A stretch of DNA of 64,000 nucleotides from Acidobacteria bacterium UBA2161 (GTDB lineage: Bacteria; Acidobacteriota; Vicinamibacteria; Vicinamibacterales; UBA823): the NCBI GenBank assembly GCA_002328835.1, contig DCWN01000033.1, positions 66,610 to 130,609 of the forward strand, given 5' to 3'. Shown one piece after another: positions 1 to 8,840 of this stretch (within the stretch, counting starts at the first letter, position 1; every line of letters starts with the position of its first letter). The notes under the pieces were generated by a model, which saw only the letters and a list, made by a program, of their open reading frames with translations, was not told the origin of the DNA and made no database searches. The translations under genes were made by a program, and so were the position numbers.

Positions 1-1077
1 GAACTTCGGGCCGCCGCCGTTGTCGTAATGTCCGAGCGCGAGAAAGTCCTTGCGGTGCTCGCCCAGCGAGCCCCAGCAGCCGGCGAGATGGGTCTCGACC
101 AGATTGAAGGGAAACGCGTCGTGCCCCGCGGGGACCGGGGTGTGCGTCGTGAAGACCGTCGTGCGTCGGATCTCGGCCAGCGCCGCGTCGAACCCGACGT
201 CGCGTTCCAGCGCTTCGCGCAGGCGCTGCAGCACCACGAACGCCGCGTGCCCCTCGTTCAGGTGCCAGATCGCCGGATCCGATCCGAGCGCGCGGAGCGC
301 CCGGACACCACCCACGCCCAGCACGATTTCCTGCTGGATGCGCGTCTCCCGGTCACCGCCGTATAGCCTGGCTGACAGTTCTCGATCCCACGGCGCGTTC
401 TCTTCGAGATCGGTGTCCAGGAGGTAGAGTTTGGCCCGACCGAGCCGAACTCGCCAGACGGCCACGAGCACCGTACGCTCGCCGAGTGGGACGGCGATGA
501 CGATCCGCTCGCCGGTCTGCGTCACCGCGGGCTCGACCGGCGCGTCTGCCCAGGAGAGCTGCTCGTAGATCTCTTCCTGCCAGCCCTCCGACGACACCGA
601 TTGGTGGAAGTAGCCCTGCGGGTACATGAAGCCGACGGCGACCAGCGGGAGCCCGAGGTCGCTGGCCTCTTTGAGGTGGTCACCCGCCAGCACCCCGAGG
701 CCGCCGGCGTAGATGGGCAGCGACTGGTGGAGCGCGAACTCCGCCGAGAAATAGGCGATGCAGCGGCCCGGTATCTCCACGCCGTGCCGGGCCCACCACG
801 TCTCGTCGGCGGAGCGCGACTCGTCGAGCCGACCAATCGCCGCGTCGTACAGTTCCACGAACGATCGGTCGCTGGCGGCGACACGCAGTCGCTCGGGGGG
901 CAGTGTGCGGAGCATGCGGACGGGGTTGTGGGCGGTGGCGCGCCATAGCGGATAGTCGAGGCACCGGAAGACGTCGCGGGCTCGTTCGTTCCAGGCCCAC
1001 CAGAGGTCGACCGCCAGTTCATTCAGGCGATCGATCCGTTGGGGGAGAGCCGGAGGCTCCACGCGCCGTTTCACCAT
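1..1077 (-). CDS. glgP: Alpha-glucan (glycogen/starch) phosphorylase, N-terminal part, cut by window edge
   Basis: Reads leftwards from an ATG whose complement is at 1075-1077 and stays open to base 1, giving 359 residues without a stop. It begins with the N-terminal domain of the short alpha-glucan phosphorylases (LWWAWNERARDVF, about residues 25-37). Next come the GT35 glycine-rich stretch PIYAGGLGVLAGD (121-133), HLNEGHAAF (about 287) and TTHTPVPAGHD (about 324). Family members release glucose-1-phosphate from alpha-1,4-glucans using PLP; the PLP lysine lies in the missing C-terminal half. The start is 7 bp downstream of the dehydratase stop, so the two are probably co-transcribed. Confidence 0.9.
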   Translation of the reverse strand, partial: MVKRRVEPPALPQRIDRLNELAVDLWWAWNERARDVFRCLDYPLWRATAHNPVRMLRTLPPERLRVAASDRSFVELYDAAIGRLDESRSADETWWARHGVEIPGRCIAYFSAEFALHQSLPIYAGGLGVLAGDHLKEASDLGLPLVAVGFMYPQGYFHQSVSSEGWQEEIYEQLSWADAPVEPAVTQTGERIVIAVPLGERTVLVAVWRVRLGRAKLYLLDTDLEENAPWDRELSARLYGGDRETRIQQEIVLGVGGVRALRALGSDPAIWHLNEGHAAFVVLQRLREALERDVGFDAALAEIRRTTVFTTHTPVPAGHDAFPFNLVETHLAGCWGSLGEHRKDFLALGHYDNGGGPKF

Positions 1078-1084
1078 GTCAGCG

Positions 1085-2062
1085 TCATGCGTCGTTCGTC
1101 GTCAGCGCGGCGAACCGCGCGAGATCGATGTTGCCCCCCGAGACCACGGCGACAATCTTGCCTTGCCCGGCTCGTCCTGTCAGGGCCGCGGCCACCGCAC
1201 ACGCGGCCGCGCCTTCCGACACGATCCGCGCGCGCTCGGCCACGATGCGCATCGCCTGCGCCACCTCGTCGAGCGACACGACGATCAAGTCGGTGACCAG
1301 GGTCGACAGCAGTGGCCACATGGAGGGCAGCACGGCCTTGCCGCCGGCGCCGTCGACGAAGGACGCCTTCCATTCGGGGAATCGGCTCGCCGCGCCGGCT
1401 CGAAGCGACGCAGCCAACGGCGCGGCCGTCGCGGGCTCAGCCGCGAAGATGCTCGCGTCAGGCTTGAGCGCCTGCAGCGCGCTGCCGATGCCCGCGATGA
1501 GGCCGCCTCCGCCGATTGGCGCGACGACCGCGTCGACGTCGGGGAGATCCTCAAGAATCTCCAGTCCAGCCGTGGCGTTGCCGGCGATGAAGCGGTCGTC
1601 GTCGAACGGGTGGATGAACACGCCCTCCATGCGATCCGACGCGTGCGTCTCCACTGCCTGCCAGCATTCGTCGTAGCTCGCCTTGACCAGCCGGGCGCCC
1701 AGCCGCTCGATGGCGGCCAACTTCGTCAAGGGCGCGGTGTCCATGACCATCACCGAGCAGGCGGCGCCGCGCGTGCGCGCGGCCAGTGCCACACCCTGTG
1801 CGGCGTTTCCCGCGCTCACCGTCCAGACGCCGCGCGCGAGTTCGTCAGAGGTCAACTGGCGGATGGCGTTGACGGCTCCCCGAATCTTGAACGATCCGAT
1901 CGACTGGAGCGTCTCGAGTTTCAGGTACAAGTCGGCGCCGCCGACGCGGGCCAACGGCGTGTCGTCGGGCACCGGCAGACGGACGAGCGGTGTGCGGACG
2001 ACGACCGGATAGATTGACGCGGCGGCGTCGCGGATGAGATCGAGAGAGATGTGCCGGGGCAT
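1085..2062 (-). CDS. PLP-dependent threonine/serine dehydratase family protein (fold type II)
   Basis: 325 residues. The PLP-lysine motif SFKIRGA is at 57-63 (K59), a phosphate-binding glycine loop GGGGLIAG near 182-189, and the family's C-terminal VSGGN near 311. There is no C-terminal ACT domain, so it resembles short catabolic threonine ammonia-lyases and serine racemases more than allosteric biosynthetic IlvA. The expected reaction is deamination of L-threonine or L-serine to the 2-oxo acid, in the cytosol. Its start abuts the stop of the upstream S58 peptidase gene (2063) with no gap, which suggests translational coupling. A role in amino-acid catabolism after peptide hydrolysis is inferred from that neighbour. 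Confidence 0.85.
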   Translation of the reverse strand: MPRHISLDLIRDAAASIYPVVVRTPLVRLPVPDDTPLARVGGADLYLKLETLQSIGSFKIRGAVNAIRQLTSDELARGVWTVSAGNAAQGVALAARTRGAACSVMVMDTAPLTKLAAIERLGARLVKASYDECWQAVETHASDRMEGVFIHPFDDDRFIAGNATAGLEILEDLPDVDAVVAPIGGGGLIAGIGSALQALKPDASIFAAEPATAAPLAASLRAGAASRFPEWKASFVDGAGGKAVLPSMWPLLSTLVTDLIVVSLDEVAQAMRIVAERARIVSEGAAACAVAAALTGRAGQGKIVAVVSGGNIDLARFAALTTNDA

Positions 2063-3256
2063 CTATTGCCCCCGGCCGTACTTTCGCAGGGCCGCGCGCA
2101 CGTCGGCGATCGGGATCGCCTCGGCGGTGCGGCCGTTCCCGGTGACCGTCGTCGCCTGGAGCATCGAGTTGTAGATCGCTTCCTCCGTGGCTTCCAGGGT
2201 GGCCTGGAACAGCGGCGAGACCGCGTCGGGCTGGAGGACGGAGCGTTCGCGCGGTGTCCGCTCGCCGAATTGTGAGCGCATCGCCGGAGCGGTCGTGAAC
2301 GCGATGGCGAAGTCGCCGCTGCCGTTGCCATACGACGATCCGGTTCGGCCCAATCCGAAGACGGCGCGCGCGGCGATGCGTTTCAGGTCGCGGGCGTCCA
2401 CCGGGGCATCGGTCGCCACGACAATCATGCACGATCCGTCGCCCTCGTTCGACGGACCTCTTGTCGGCGCCGACCCCGTCGCGCTCGCCTGAGGGGGCGG
2501 CGCGTAGGCGTAGCGATCCAACTCCTTGCCGACGGGCACGCCGTCGATCGTCAGCACCCCGCCGTAGTTGCTTTGCACGAGGACGCCGATCGTGTACCCG
2601 CCGAGGCGGTCGGGGAGGCGGCGCGAGGAGGTGCCGATACCGCCCTTCCAGCCGAACGCGCGCGTGCCGGTGCCGGCGCCGACCGAGCCTTCAGCGACCG
2701 GTCCCGCGGCGGCCGTGTCGATGGCGTCCCAGACGTGACGCTCGGTGACGTGCTGGCCGCGGATGTCGTTCAGGCCGCCGTCGTTCGTTTCGCCGACGAG
2801 GGCGTTGACCGAGCCGATCGTCTCGTTGCCCTCGCGCCGCAGGGTGTGCGCGACCGTGGCTGCCACGGCGGTGCCGACGCTCAGCGTGTTGGTCAGAACG
2901 ATCGGCGTTTCGATCGTCCCGAGTTCCTCGACCTGCGTGGATCCCGCGAGCTTTCCGAATGCGTTGCCGACGAAGACGGCCCCGGCCACCTTCTCCTGAA
3001 ACAGATTGCCGTCGTGCGGCACGATGGCGGTGACGCCGGTGCGGACATCGTCGCCCTCGATGAGGGTGGTGTGTCCGACCCGGACGCCCGCGACGTCGGT
3101 GATGGCGTTTAGCGCGCCTGGTGGGAAGACGCCGGGCTCGATGCCCAGCTCTCTGGCCCGGGCGCGGCCCGTCGAATCCTGAGCCGAGGCCGCGGCGGCC
3201 AGGAGCCCAGCGCCGATCGCGCCAGCGACGAGGAATCGCTTCGACTGTCTACGCAT
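2063..3256 (-). CDS. P1/S58 (DmpA-type) aminopeptidase, exported
   Basis: I chose the ATG at 3256 (397 residues) because a strong GGAGG Shine-Dalgarno lies 6 bases upstream and the protein then begins with a signal peptide (MRRQSKRF followed by a hydrophobic run ending ASA-Q). An upstream in-frame extension to 3352 exists but lacks that support. Family landmarks include GVRVGHTTL near residue 49, ETNDGGLND, the autocleavage/nucleophile region GDGSCMIVVATDAP, and GSGDFAIAF. DmpA-type enzymes are Ntn-fold aminopeptidases that cleave themselves before the nucleophilic serine, here the serine of DGSC. Export suggests peptide scavenging in the periplasm. Confidence 0.88.
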   Translation of the reverse strand: MRRQSKRFLVAGAIGAGLLAAAASAQDSTGRARARELGIEPGVFPPGALNAITDVAGVRVGHTTLIEGDDVRTGVTAIVPHDGNLFQEKVAGAVFVGNAFGKLAGSTQVEELGTIETPIVLTNTLSVGTAVAATVAHTLRREGNETIGSVNALVGETNDGGLNDIRGQHVTERHVWDAIDTAAAGPVAEGSVGAGTGTRAFGWKGGIGTSSRRLPDRLGGYTIGVLVQSNYGGVLTIDGVPVGKELDRYAYAPPPQASATGSAPTRGPSNEGDGSCMIVVATDAPVDARDLKRIAARAVFGLGRTGSSYGNGSGDFAIAFTTAPAMRSQFGERTPRERSVLQPDAVSPLFQATLEATEEAIYNSMLQATTVTGNGRTAEAIPIADVRAALRKYGRGQ

Positions 3257-3422
3257 CGCCACCTCCAAGGTGAATGCGGGCATCTTGTCACGCCGTCGCG
3301 GGCGACGCCACCCTGGTCGAGCGCGCTTGCGATCGCTCGAGGCACGTGCCACGATGGCCGCGTTTTCGGCGCTCGGCCGAGCGATGCGCTGTTCAGTGGT
3401 CCCCGGGGATCAGGAGGTCGAC

Positions 3423-4703
3423 ATGCTGCAGCGGAAACCCCTTTCATCGTCGTCACGCGCGCGTGTCAGCCGGCGCGAGTTCTTTGGCGCGGCGCTGCTC
3501 GGCGGTGTCGCGGGAGGCTGCGCGAGCCGGGGCACCGCCGCGCCGGCGCGGATGGTGAATGCCGAGGCTGCCGCCGCGGCGAGCCAGGCGCTGAGCGACA
3601 ACATCTACACCCGGATGCTTGGCCTGAAGCCGCACCTGGCGGCGTTCGACCACATCACCGCGCTGGGCGGCTCACGCATGCCCAACGAGGTGATGCAGGC
3701 GATGATCGAAGCGAACGAGCACTTCGTGGACATGGCCGAACTGACCCGGGCCGCGGGGGAACGGTTGGCGCGGATCGTCGGGTCGGAGGCGGCGCTGGTG
3801 ACCTGCGGATCGTTCTCCGCGTTGATTCTGGGTGCCGCAGCCTGCCTCAGCGGAACCGATCCGGAGAAGATCGATGCGCTCCCGCATCCATCCTGGCCGA
3901 AGCAGGAGTGCCTGATTCAAGGGGCGCATCGATTCGCCTACGACCGGGCGTACCGCGCAGCCGGTATGACCATCGTCGAGGCCGAGACACGCGAGCAGTT
4001 CGCGGCCGCATTGAATCCAAACACCGCGATGATCGCCGTCGTGGCCCGGCTGGACTACGAACGCGCCGACCAGCCCGCCGTCATGAAGTCGCAGGAGTTC
4101 CTGGATCTCGGCCGGCGCAGCGGGGTGCCGGTGCTCATCGACGCGGCGGCCGAGATTCCTCCGGCCTCGACCCTGACCCGCTGGAGCGACGCGGGGGCGG
4201 ATCTCGTGGTGATCAGCGGCGGTAAGGGGATCCGCGGGCCGCAGTCGACCGGCATCCTGGCGGGCCGCGCGGACCTGATCGAAGCGGCGACGCTGAATGC
4301 CTCGCCGAATGCCAACGTCGGGCGCGGTATGAAGGTCGGCAAGGAGGAGATCATGGGCTTCCTCGTTGCCCTCGATCGCTACACGGCGCTCGACCATGAA
4401 CGAGTGCGCCAGGAATGGACCCGAAAGGCACAGTACATTGCCGACGAATTGCGTGGCATCCGGGGGCTGACGGTCGAACGCGTGATGCATCCGAAGGGGC
4501 ATCCGCAGGTCGACCTCCAGTGGGACGAGTCGGACATCCGCCTCACACCTGCCCAGGCGCGAGAGGCGCTGAAGAACGGCGAGCCGAGGGTCGCGCTGAC
4601 CGGCCGCCGGATCAGCACGCGGTGTCTGCGCGACGGCGAGGAAATCCTCGTGGCGCAGCGGGTGCGTCAGTTCTTCCAGGACGACGCCCGCCGGCTGAGC
4701 TAA
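3423..4703 (+). CDS. SelA-like PLP-dependent transferase/lyase with Tat signal and lipobox
   Basis: The start at 3423 has a GGAGG 7 bases upstream (CAGGAGGTCGAC). The 426-residue product begins with a twin-arginine signal (SRREFFG, about 16-22) followed by a lipobox GVAGGC (C33), so it should be a membrane-anchored periplasmic protein. The body matches the selenocysteine-synthase-like fold type I family: TCGSFSALILGAAACLSG, then VLIDAAAEIPP, then the Schiff-base lysine in VISGGKGIRGPQSTG. Many such proteins are beta-eliminating lyases or amino-sugar acid ammonia-lyases, not true SelA, and no selenocysteine machinery is present here. The exact substrate is unknown. It is transcribed with the downstream oxidoreductase (12-bp gap). 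Confidence 0.82.
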   Translation: MLQRKPLSSSSRARVSRREFFGAALLGGVAGGCASRGTAAPARMVNAEAAAAASQALSDNIYTRMLGLKPHLAAFDHITALGGSRMPNEVMQAMIEANEHFVDMAELTRAAGERLARIVGSEAALVTCGSFSALILGAAACLSGTDPEKIDALPHPSWPKQECLIQGAHRFAYDRAYRAAGMTIVEAETREQFAAALNPNTAMIAVVARLDYERADQPAVMKSQEFLDLGRRSGVPVLIDAAAEIPPASTLTRWSDAGADLVVISGGKGIRGPQSTGILAGRADLIEAATLNASPNANVGRGMKVGKEEIMGFLVALDRYTALDHERVRQEWTRKAQYIADELRGIRGLTVERVMHPKGHPQVDLQWDESDIRLTPAQAREALKNGEPRVALTGRRISTRCLRDGEEILVAQRVRQFFQDDARRLS

Positions 4704-4715
4704 GCGAGAGGACGG

Positions 4716-5693
4716 ATGCCGATGGCGCAGGCGATTCTGATTCGGCAGACTGGCGGACCCGAGGTGCTGGCCTACGAAGCGCACGACCCGGGTCCGCCGG
4801 CCGCGGGCGCCGTCCGCGTCCGGGTGACCGCGGCCGGCGTGAACTTCATCGATGTCTACTTCCGGACCGGGCTGTATCCGGCCGAGTTGCCGATTGTCCT
4901 CGGCCGCGAAGGCGCGGGCGTCGTCGAGGCGCTCGGGGCCGGCGTCGACGGTGTCGCTCCCGGTGCCCGAGTCTGCTGGGCGATGGTGCCCGGGTCGTAC
5001 GCCCAGGCCGCCAACATCCCGGCCGACAAGCTCGTCGCCGTGCCGGACGGGGTCAGCGACGAGGCCGCGGCCGGCGCGATGCTGCAGGGGATGACGGCGC
5101 ACTACCTCGTGCACAGTACGCGCCCGGCGTCGTCGGGCGACATGGCACTCGTGCACGCCGCGGCTGGCGGTGTCGGTCTCCTGTTGGTTCAGATGCTCAC
5201 GCGGCTGGGAGTCCGCGTCGCCGGTACCTGCTCGACCGCGGAGAAGGCCGAACTCGTGCGGGCCGCGGGCGCCGATCGCGTCATCAACTACGCGACGGAA
5301 GACTTCGCGGAGAGCGTCGCCGAATGGACCGCGGGGCGCGGAGTCGACGTTGTCTACGACTCGGTGGGCGCGTCGACGTTCGAGGGCAGCATGCAGTCGC
5401 TGAGGCCGCGCGGCATGATGGTGCTGTTCGGGCAATCCAGTGGGCCCGTGCCGCCGTTCGATCTCAATCGGCTCAATCCACTGGGCTCGGTCTACGTGAC
5501 CCGCCCCTCACTGATCCACTACATGCAGGACCGCGCCGAACTCGAACTGCGGGCCCGCGCCGTGCTCGACGCGGTCGCCGATGGATCCTTGCAGGTTCGA
5601 ATCGGCCGCCAGTTCCCGCTGGCTGACGCGGCCGAGGCGCATCGCGCGCTCGAGGGACGGCAGACCGCGGGCAAGATCGTCCTGACCTGCTGA
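4716..5693 (+). CDS. NADPH:quinone oxidoreductase (zinc-free MDR family)
   Basis: 325 residues starting at ATG 4716; a second ATG lies two codons later and cannot be excluded. GVNFIDVYFRTGLYP (about 44-58) and the Rossmann motif HAAAGGVGLLLVQ (about 148-160) are typical of QorA-like medium-chain reductases, and the cysteine/histidine zinc ligands of alcohol dehydrogenases are absent. It probably reduces quinones or other enones with NADPH in the cytosol. The gene follows the SelA-like gene by 12 bp and is convergent with the cytochrome gene at 5717. Confidence 0.88.
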   Translation: MPMAQAILIRQTGGPEVLAYEAHDPGPPAAGAVRVRVTAAGVNFIDVYFRTGLYPAELPIVLGREGAGVVEALGAGVDGVAPGARVCWAMVPGSYAQAANIPADKLVAVPDGVSDEAAAGAMLQGMTAHYLVHSTRPASSGDMALVHAAAGGVGLLLVQMLTRLGVRVAGTCSTAEKAELVRAAGADRVINYATEDFAESVAEWTAGRGVDVVYDSVGASTFEGSMQSLRPRGMMVLFGQSSGPVPPFDLNRLNPLGSVYVTRPSLIHYMQDRAELELRARAVLDAVADGSLQVRIGRQFPLADAAEAHRALEGRQTAGKIVLTC

Positions 5694-5716
5694 CGTCGAT
5701 CCGTTCCGGGCTTTGC

Positions 5717-6127
5717 TTATTGGAAGGGGCCCTGGATGAGGATCTTCTGGAGGTCCTCGTAGACGGCCGGGAGTTCTGCCTCCCCGGCCGGCAGTCCGTT
5801 GAGATGAAGCATGTGAGCGATGATCGCGGAGTACTCGGCGTCCGCCAGGCTGCCGGGATTGTCCTCGGGCATCGTGACCGAGATCAGATCGAACATCTCG
5901 GCGATCGGCACGTTGGTCCAGCTGGACATGTAGTTCTCGCCGACGAACTCCTCGTCCATGTGGCACTCGCCGCAGATGCCCTCCCAGAGCTTCGCGCCCT
6001 GTTCGGCCTGAGCCTCGGTGAAGACGCCATCGTGAATCGTCTTCGAGTCGCCCTCCTGCCCAATCGCGTGGAGCGCGGAGGCGGCAAGCAGCAGGGCGAT
6101 CACTGAAAGTGTTCTCAAGAAGGTCAT
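5717..6127 (-). CDS. Small secreted class I cytochrome c
   Basis: 136 residues: a signal peptide (MTFLRTLSVIALLLAASALHA), then a single haem-attachment motif CGECH at 52-56. Methionine in SVTMPEDNPGSL near residue 85 is the likely distal ligand. Domain size and order fit mono-haem class I cytochromes c. It should carry electrons in the periplasm, but its partner is not evident: the neighbours are a quinone oxidoreductase (convergent) and an SDR (same strand, 108 bp upstream). Confidence 0.85.
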   Translation of the reverse strand: MTFLRTLSVIALLLAASALHAIGQEGDSKTIHDGVFTEAQAEQGAKLWEGICGECHMDEEFVGENYMSSWTNVPIAEMFDLISVTMPEDNPGSLADAEYSAIIAHMLHLNGLPAGEAELPAVYEDLQKILIQGPFQ

Positions 6128-6235
6128 CTACTCGATTCTCCCGATCGTGGTTCGGCGAGCCGACTGCACGAGGGCGCGGCTCTCGGTCTTCAATCTCAAC
6201 GGTAGCTGAATCACGAACGCGATTCAACCGGGCGT

Positions 6236-6994
6236 TCACCCCAGGCCATAGCCGCCGTCCACGACCAGGCTCTGTCCGGTGATGTAGCTATTGCCCCGGC
6301 TCGCGAGAAATAGCACGGCCGTGGCGATCTCGTCGGTGCGCGCCAGCCGGCCGAGCGGGATTCTGTTCACGACCGACGCGAGTTCGGCCTCGGAGTAGTT
6401 GCGGCGCACCAACGCCGTGTCGGTGAAGCCGGGGGACACCGTGTTCACCAGGATGCCGTCGGCCGCCAGGTCCCTGGCCGACGCCGCCGTCAGGCCGCGC
6501 AGGCCCCATTTTGTCGAGGCATACGTCGCCCGCTTCTCCCAGACCCGATGTCCCCAGATCGACGAGACATTGACGATGCGACCGTAGCCATGGCGCTTCA
6601 TGGTCCGCGCGACGACGCCGGTGATCAGCGCCGGCGCGCGCAGGTTGACGTTCGCCACAGCGTCCCAATCCGCCGGGTCGATTTCGTCGACGGCGTCGAC
6701 GCGATTGATGCCCGCGTTGTTGATGCAGACGTCGATCCGATCGATCGAGGCCAGCTGGTCGAGAAACGCCTGCAGGCCATCGGCCGAGGCGAAGTCGGCG
6801 CGTAGATAGCGTCGGCCGGGAGGTGCGGCGGCGTTGCGCCGTTCGATGTCGTCGGGGTCGGTGCCCGTCAGCAGCAGTGTGGCGCCTCGTGCGCCAAGCG
6901 CGTCGGCGATCGCCTCGCCGATGCCCCGCGTGGCGCCGGTGACGAGCGCCGTCTGGTCGGAGAAGTCGAGATTCTGGCCCGACTCGCTCGTCAT
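6236..6994 (-). CDS. Short-chain dehydrogenase/reductase (SDR)
   Basis: 252 residues with the classical SDR layout: the cofactor loop TGATRGIG (19-26), NNAGI (about 92-96), the catalytic serine in VSSIWGH, the YASTK catalytic Tyr/Lys motif, and a C-terminal VDGGYGLG typical of the FabG/glucose-1-dehydrogenase group. It is a cytosolic NAD(P)H-dependent carbonyl or alcohol oxidoreductase. Neither sequence nor context fixes the substrate. Confidence 0.88.
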   Translation of the reverse strand: MTSESGQNLDFSDQTALVTGATRGIGEAIADALGARGATLLLTGTDPDDIERRNAAAPPGRRYLRADFASADGLQAFLDQLASIDRIDVCINNAGINRVDAVDEIDPADWDAVANVNLRAPALITGVVARTMKRHGYGRIVNVSSIWGHRVWEKRATYASTKWGLRGLTAASARDLAADGILVNTVSPGFTDTALVRRNYSEAELASVVNRIPLGRLARTDEIATAVLFLASRGNSYITGQSLVVDGGYGLG

Positions 6995-7068
6995 GGCGCC
7001 GTGCTAGGCACCCTCTTGTCGTGGGGCATTGTTCTCACCGCGTTCGCCTCGCTTGAACCGAACGATGG

Positions 7069-7497
7069 CTAGCGTCGGTCGCGACGGTAGCCGAAGTAGG
7101 TCACGGTCGTCATGCCGAGCAGGTAGTGCTCGACGTAGTCGTAGTCGCCGTCAGTGCGATTGAGGCCATCGAAGATCGAGCGCGCGTCGGGATCCAGCAC
7201 CCGCACGTAGCCGGAGCCGTTGGTGGCTACGTAGGTCACGAAGGAGCCATGCTCGAACCGCGTGACCTCAACATTCTCGTGGGTCGCCCAGTAGTACCGA
7301 TCGCCGATGCGCTGCACGAGGCAGGCTTCGGCCGCGGCTTCGTCGGGCGGAATCTCCTCGATGGAGCGCACGACGCCATTTTCGCTGACGCGTAGCGCGG
7401 GGAGACCGTTCAGGAGAACCTCGGTCTGCGCCCCGGAGGCCGAAGGCAGCAGACCCAACGCGAGGGCTAGCAGCCCGCGGTGAAAGTGCCGCTTCAT
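7069..7497 (-). CDS. Small secreted protein of unknown function
   Basis: I set the start at the ATG complementary to 7495-7497 because the 142-residue product then opens with a clean signal peptide (MKRHFHRGLLALALGLLPSASGAQ). The upstream in-frame extension is arginine-rich and not protein-like. The mature part is acidic and rich in Tyr, Asp and Val, with no cysteine pair or known motif beyond one cysteine in EACLVQ. I do not recognise the family; a compact beta-rich periplasmic domain is plausible. The 242 bases between it and the EAL gene's 3' end (7498-7739) hold nothing I can identify. Confidence 0.6.
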   Translation of the reverse strand: MKRHFHRGLLALALGLLPSASGAQTEVLLNGLPALRVSENGVVRSIEEIPPDEAAAEACLVQRIGDRYYWATHENVEVTRFEHGSFVTYVATNGSGYVRVLDPDARSIFDGLNRTDGDYDYVEHYLLGMTTVTYFGYRRDRR

Positions 7498-7739
7498 TCG
7501 ACCGCCGATGCATCCCGCCCGGCGGCGTTGCTCATCGATCAAATACTCCCGGCATTCTCTCTCTTCGCGCCTTGCACAAGGCGACCGCGACTCACGCTCA
7601 GTGAGGTCTCGGTGCCACTCGGCACTTTCACCACGGGCTGCCAAGGTTGGGACGGCGAGTCGCTCGCAGCGCACGGCCCTCAGGATAGCGCGAACACGCG
7701 GCCTCGGGGCAACCTCCGTGGCACGGGCCGCTCTCTACG

Positions 7740-8819
7740 CTAGCGGGTCACCAGGTTCAGCTTTACGAACGGACACGAATCGACGAGGGTGTCGACGGGC
7801 GTGTCGAACAGCGCGTAGGCGGGCTCGGGCCGTCCCAGCAGGAAGCCCTGGCCCAGCGGAATGCCCATGTCGAGGCAGGCCGTGCGCTCCTCCTCCAGTT
7901 CGATCCCTTCCGCCAGGACGGTCGCACCGAGGTCCGCACAGGCCGAGGCGAGCGCCCGGACGAGATCCTGCGCGACCCGGTTGTGCGGCAAGCCGGTGAT
8001 CAGTTGCCGGTCGAGCTTGAGAAAGTCGGGCGGTGCCGTCATTAGATCGGGCAGTCGAGATTGTCCGACGCCAAAATCGTCGTAGGCGACGGCAATCCCG
8101 GCGCCCCGGAGCTTGGCGGACAACTCACGGATCTGGTCCGTCTTGCTGACCCACTTCTCCGGCAGTTCGACGGCCAGCCGGTACCACCGGGTCAGCTCCG
8201 AACGACCAAGATCTTCGAGCGTCGTCATGAACGCCGGGTCGCGGATTTCGGAAGGGTGAATGTTGAGGAATAGCGTGACGCCGTCCGGGCAGGTCCAGCA
8301 GTGGCGGCACTCGGTACAGGCGCGTGCCGACTCCCTGAACCGGCCACTCAACGCGAGGTCGTCGTGGGTCTGCTCGGCCACCCTGAACAGCTTGCTCAGC
8401 TCGACCGAGCCCCTGAGCGTCGCCGCCCGTCCCAGGGCCTCGTAGCCGGCTACGTTGCCCGACTGCAGGTCGACGATGGGCTGGAAGTGCGGAAAGGTGC
8501 GTTGATCCTTGATGACGTGCAGCAGGTCGACCAGACCCTGGACGTCCGAGATCGATTCGGCATGAACGGTCGGGTCCATGCTCTCGCCCGAATTCGCGCC
8601 GCCAGGCACGACTTCGTAGCCGTGCGTGGCGAAATGGATCACGTCGCCGACACGGACGGGCGCCCGATCGGCGATTCGCTGACCGTTGACGAACGTGCCG
8701 TTGCGGCTCTGGTGATCGACCACGATCCAGCCGCTGTCCTCGTGTCGAAACTCAGCGTGCTGGCCCGAGACGTCGCCCTGGGCGAGTTCGAGGTCGCTCT
8801 CCGGCCGACGACGGACTTC
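7740..8819 (-). CDS. FHA-EAL cyclic-di-GMP phosphodiesterase, 5' end missing
   Basis: The reliable coding part runs leftwards from about 8819. First comes most of an FHA domain (PESDLELAQGDVSGQHAEF, then HQSRNGTFVNGQ). An EAL domain follows with GYEALGRA, FLNIHPSEI, VELPEKW, YDDFGVG, LKLDRQLI and VLAEGIE, so its metal ligands look intact. The frame stays open beyond 8819 but turns arginine-rich and lies antisense to the PEGA gene; the first beta-strands and start codon of the FHA domain are absent. An ATG at 8579 could still yield an EAL-only protein. An unusual CTECRHCWTC cluster precedes the FLNIH strand. FHA binds phosphothreonine, so kinase-controlled c-di-GMP turnover is inferred. Confidence 0.75.
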   Translation of the reverse strand, partial: EVRRRPESDLELAQGDVSGQHAEFRHEDSGWIVVDHQSRNGTFVNGQRIADRAPVRVGDVIHFATHGYEVVPGGANSGESMDPTVHAESISDVQGLVDLLHVIKDQRTFPHFQPIVDLQSGNVAGYEALGRAATLRGSVELSKLFRVAEQTHDDLALSGRFRESARACTECRHCWTCPDGVTLFLNIHPSEIRDPAFMTTLEDLGRSELTRWYRLAVELPEKWVSKTDQIRELSAKLRGAGIAVAYDDFGVGQSRLPDLMTAPPDFLKLDRQLITGLPHNRVAQDLVRALASACADLGATVLAEGIELEEERTACLDMGIPLGQGFLLGRPEPAYALFDTPVDTLVDSCPFVKLNLVTR

Positions 8820-8840
8820 GCGGCGCTGCTGCCGGGGGCG

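Noticed and set aside
3423..4703. Selenocysteine synthase (selA) and a selenoprotein system
   Set aside because: The protein has a Tat/lipobox signal and there is no selB, selD or tRNA-Sec; SelA-like lyases are common.
3672..5435. 587-codon minus-strand open frame antisense to the SelA-like and quinone oxidoreductase genes
   Set aside because: Arg/His-rich, no domain, and both plus-strand genes beneath it have clear motifs and ribosome sites; high GC produces such shadows.
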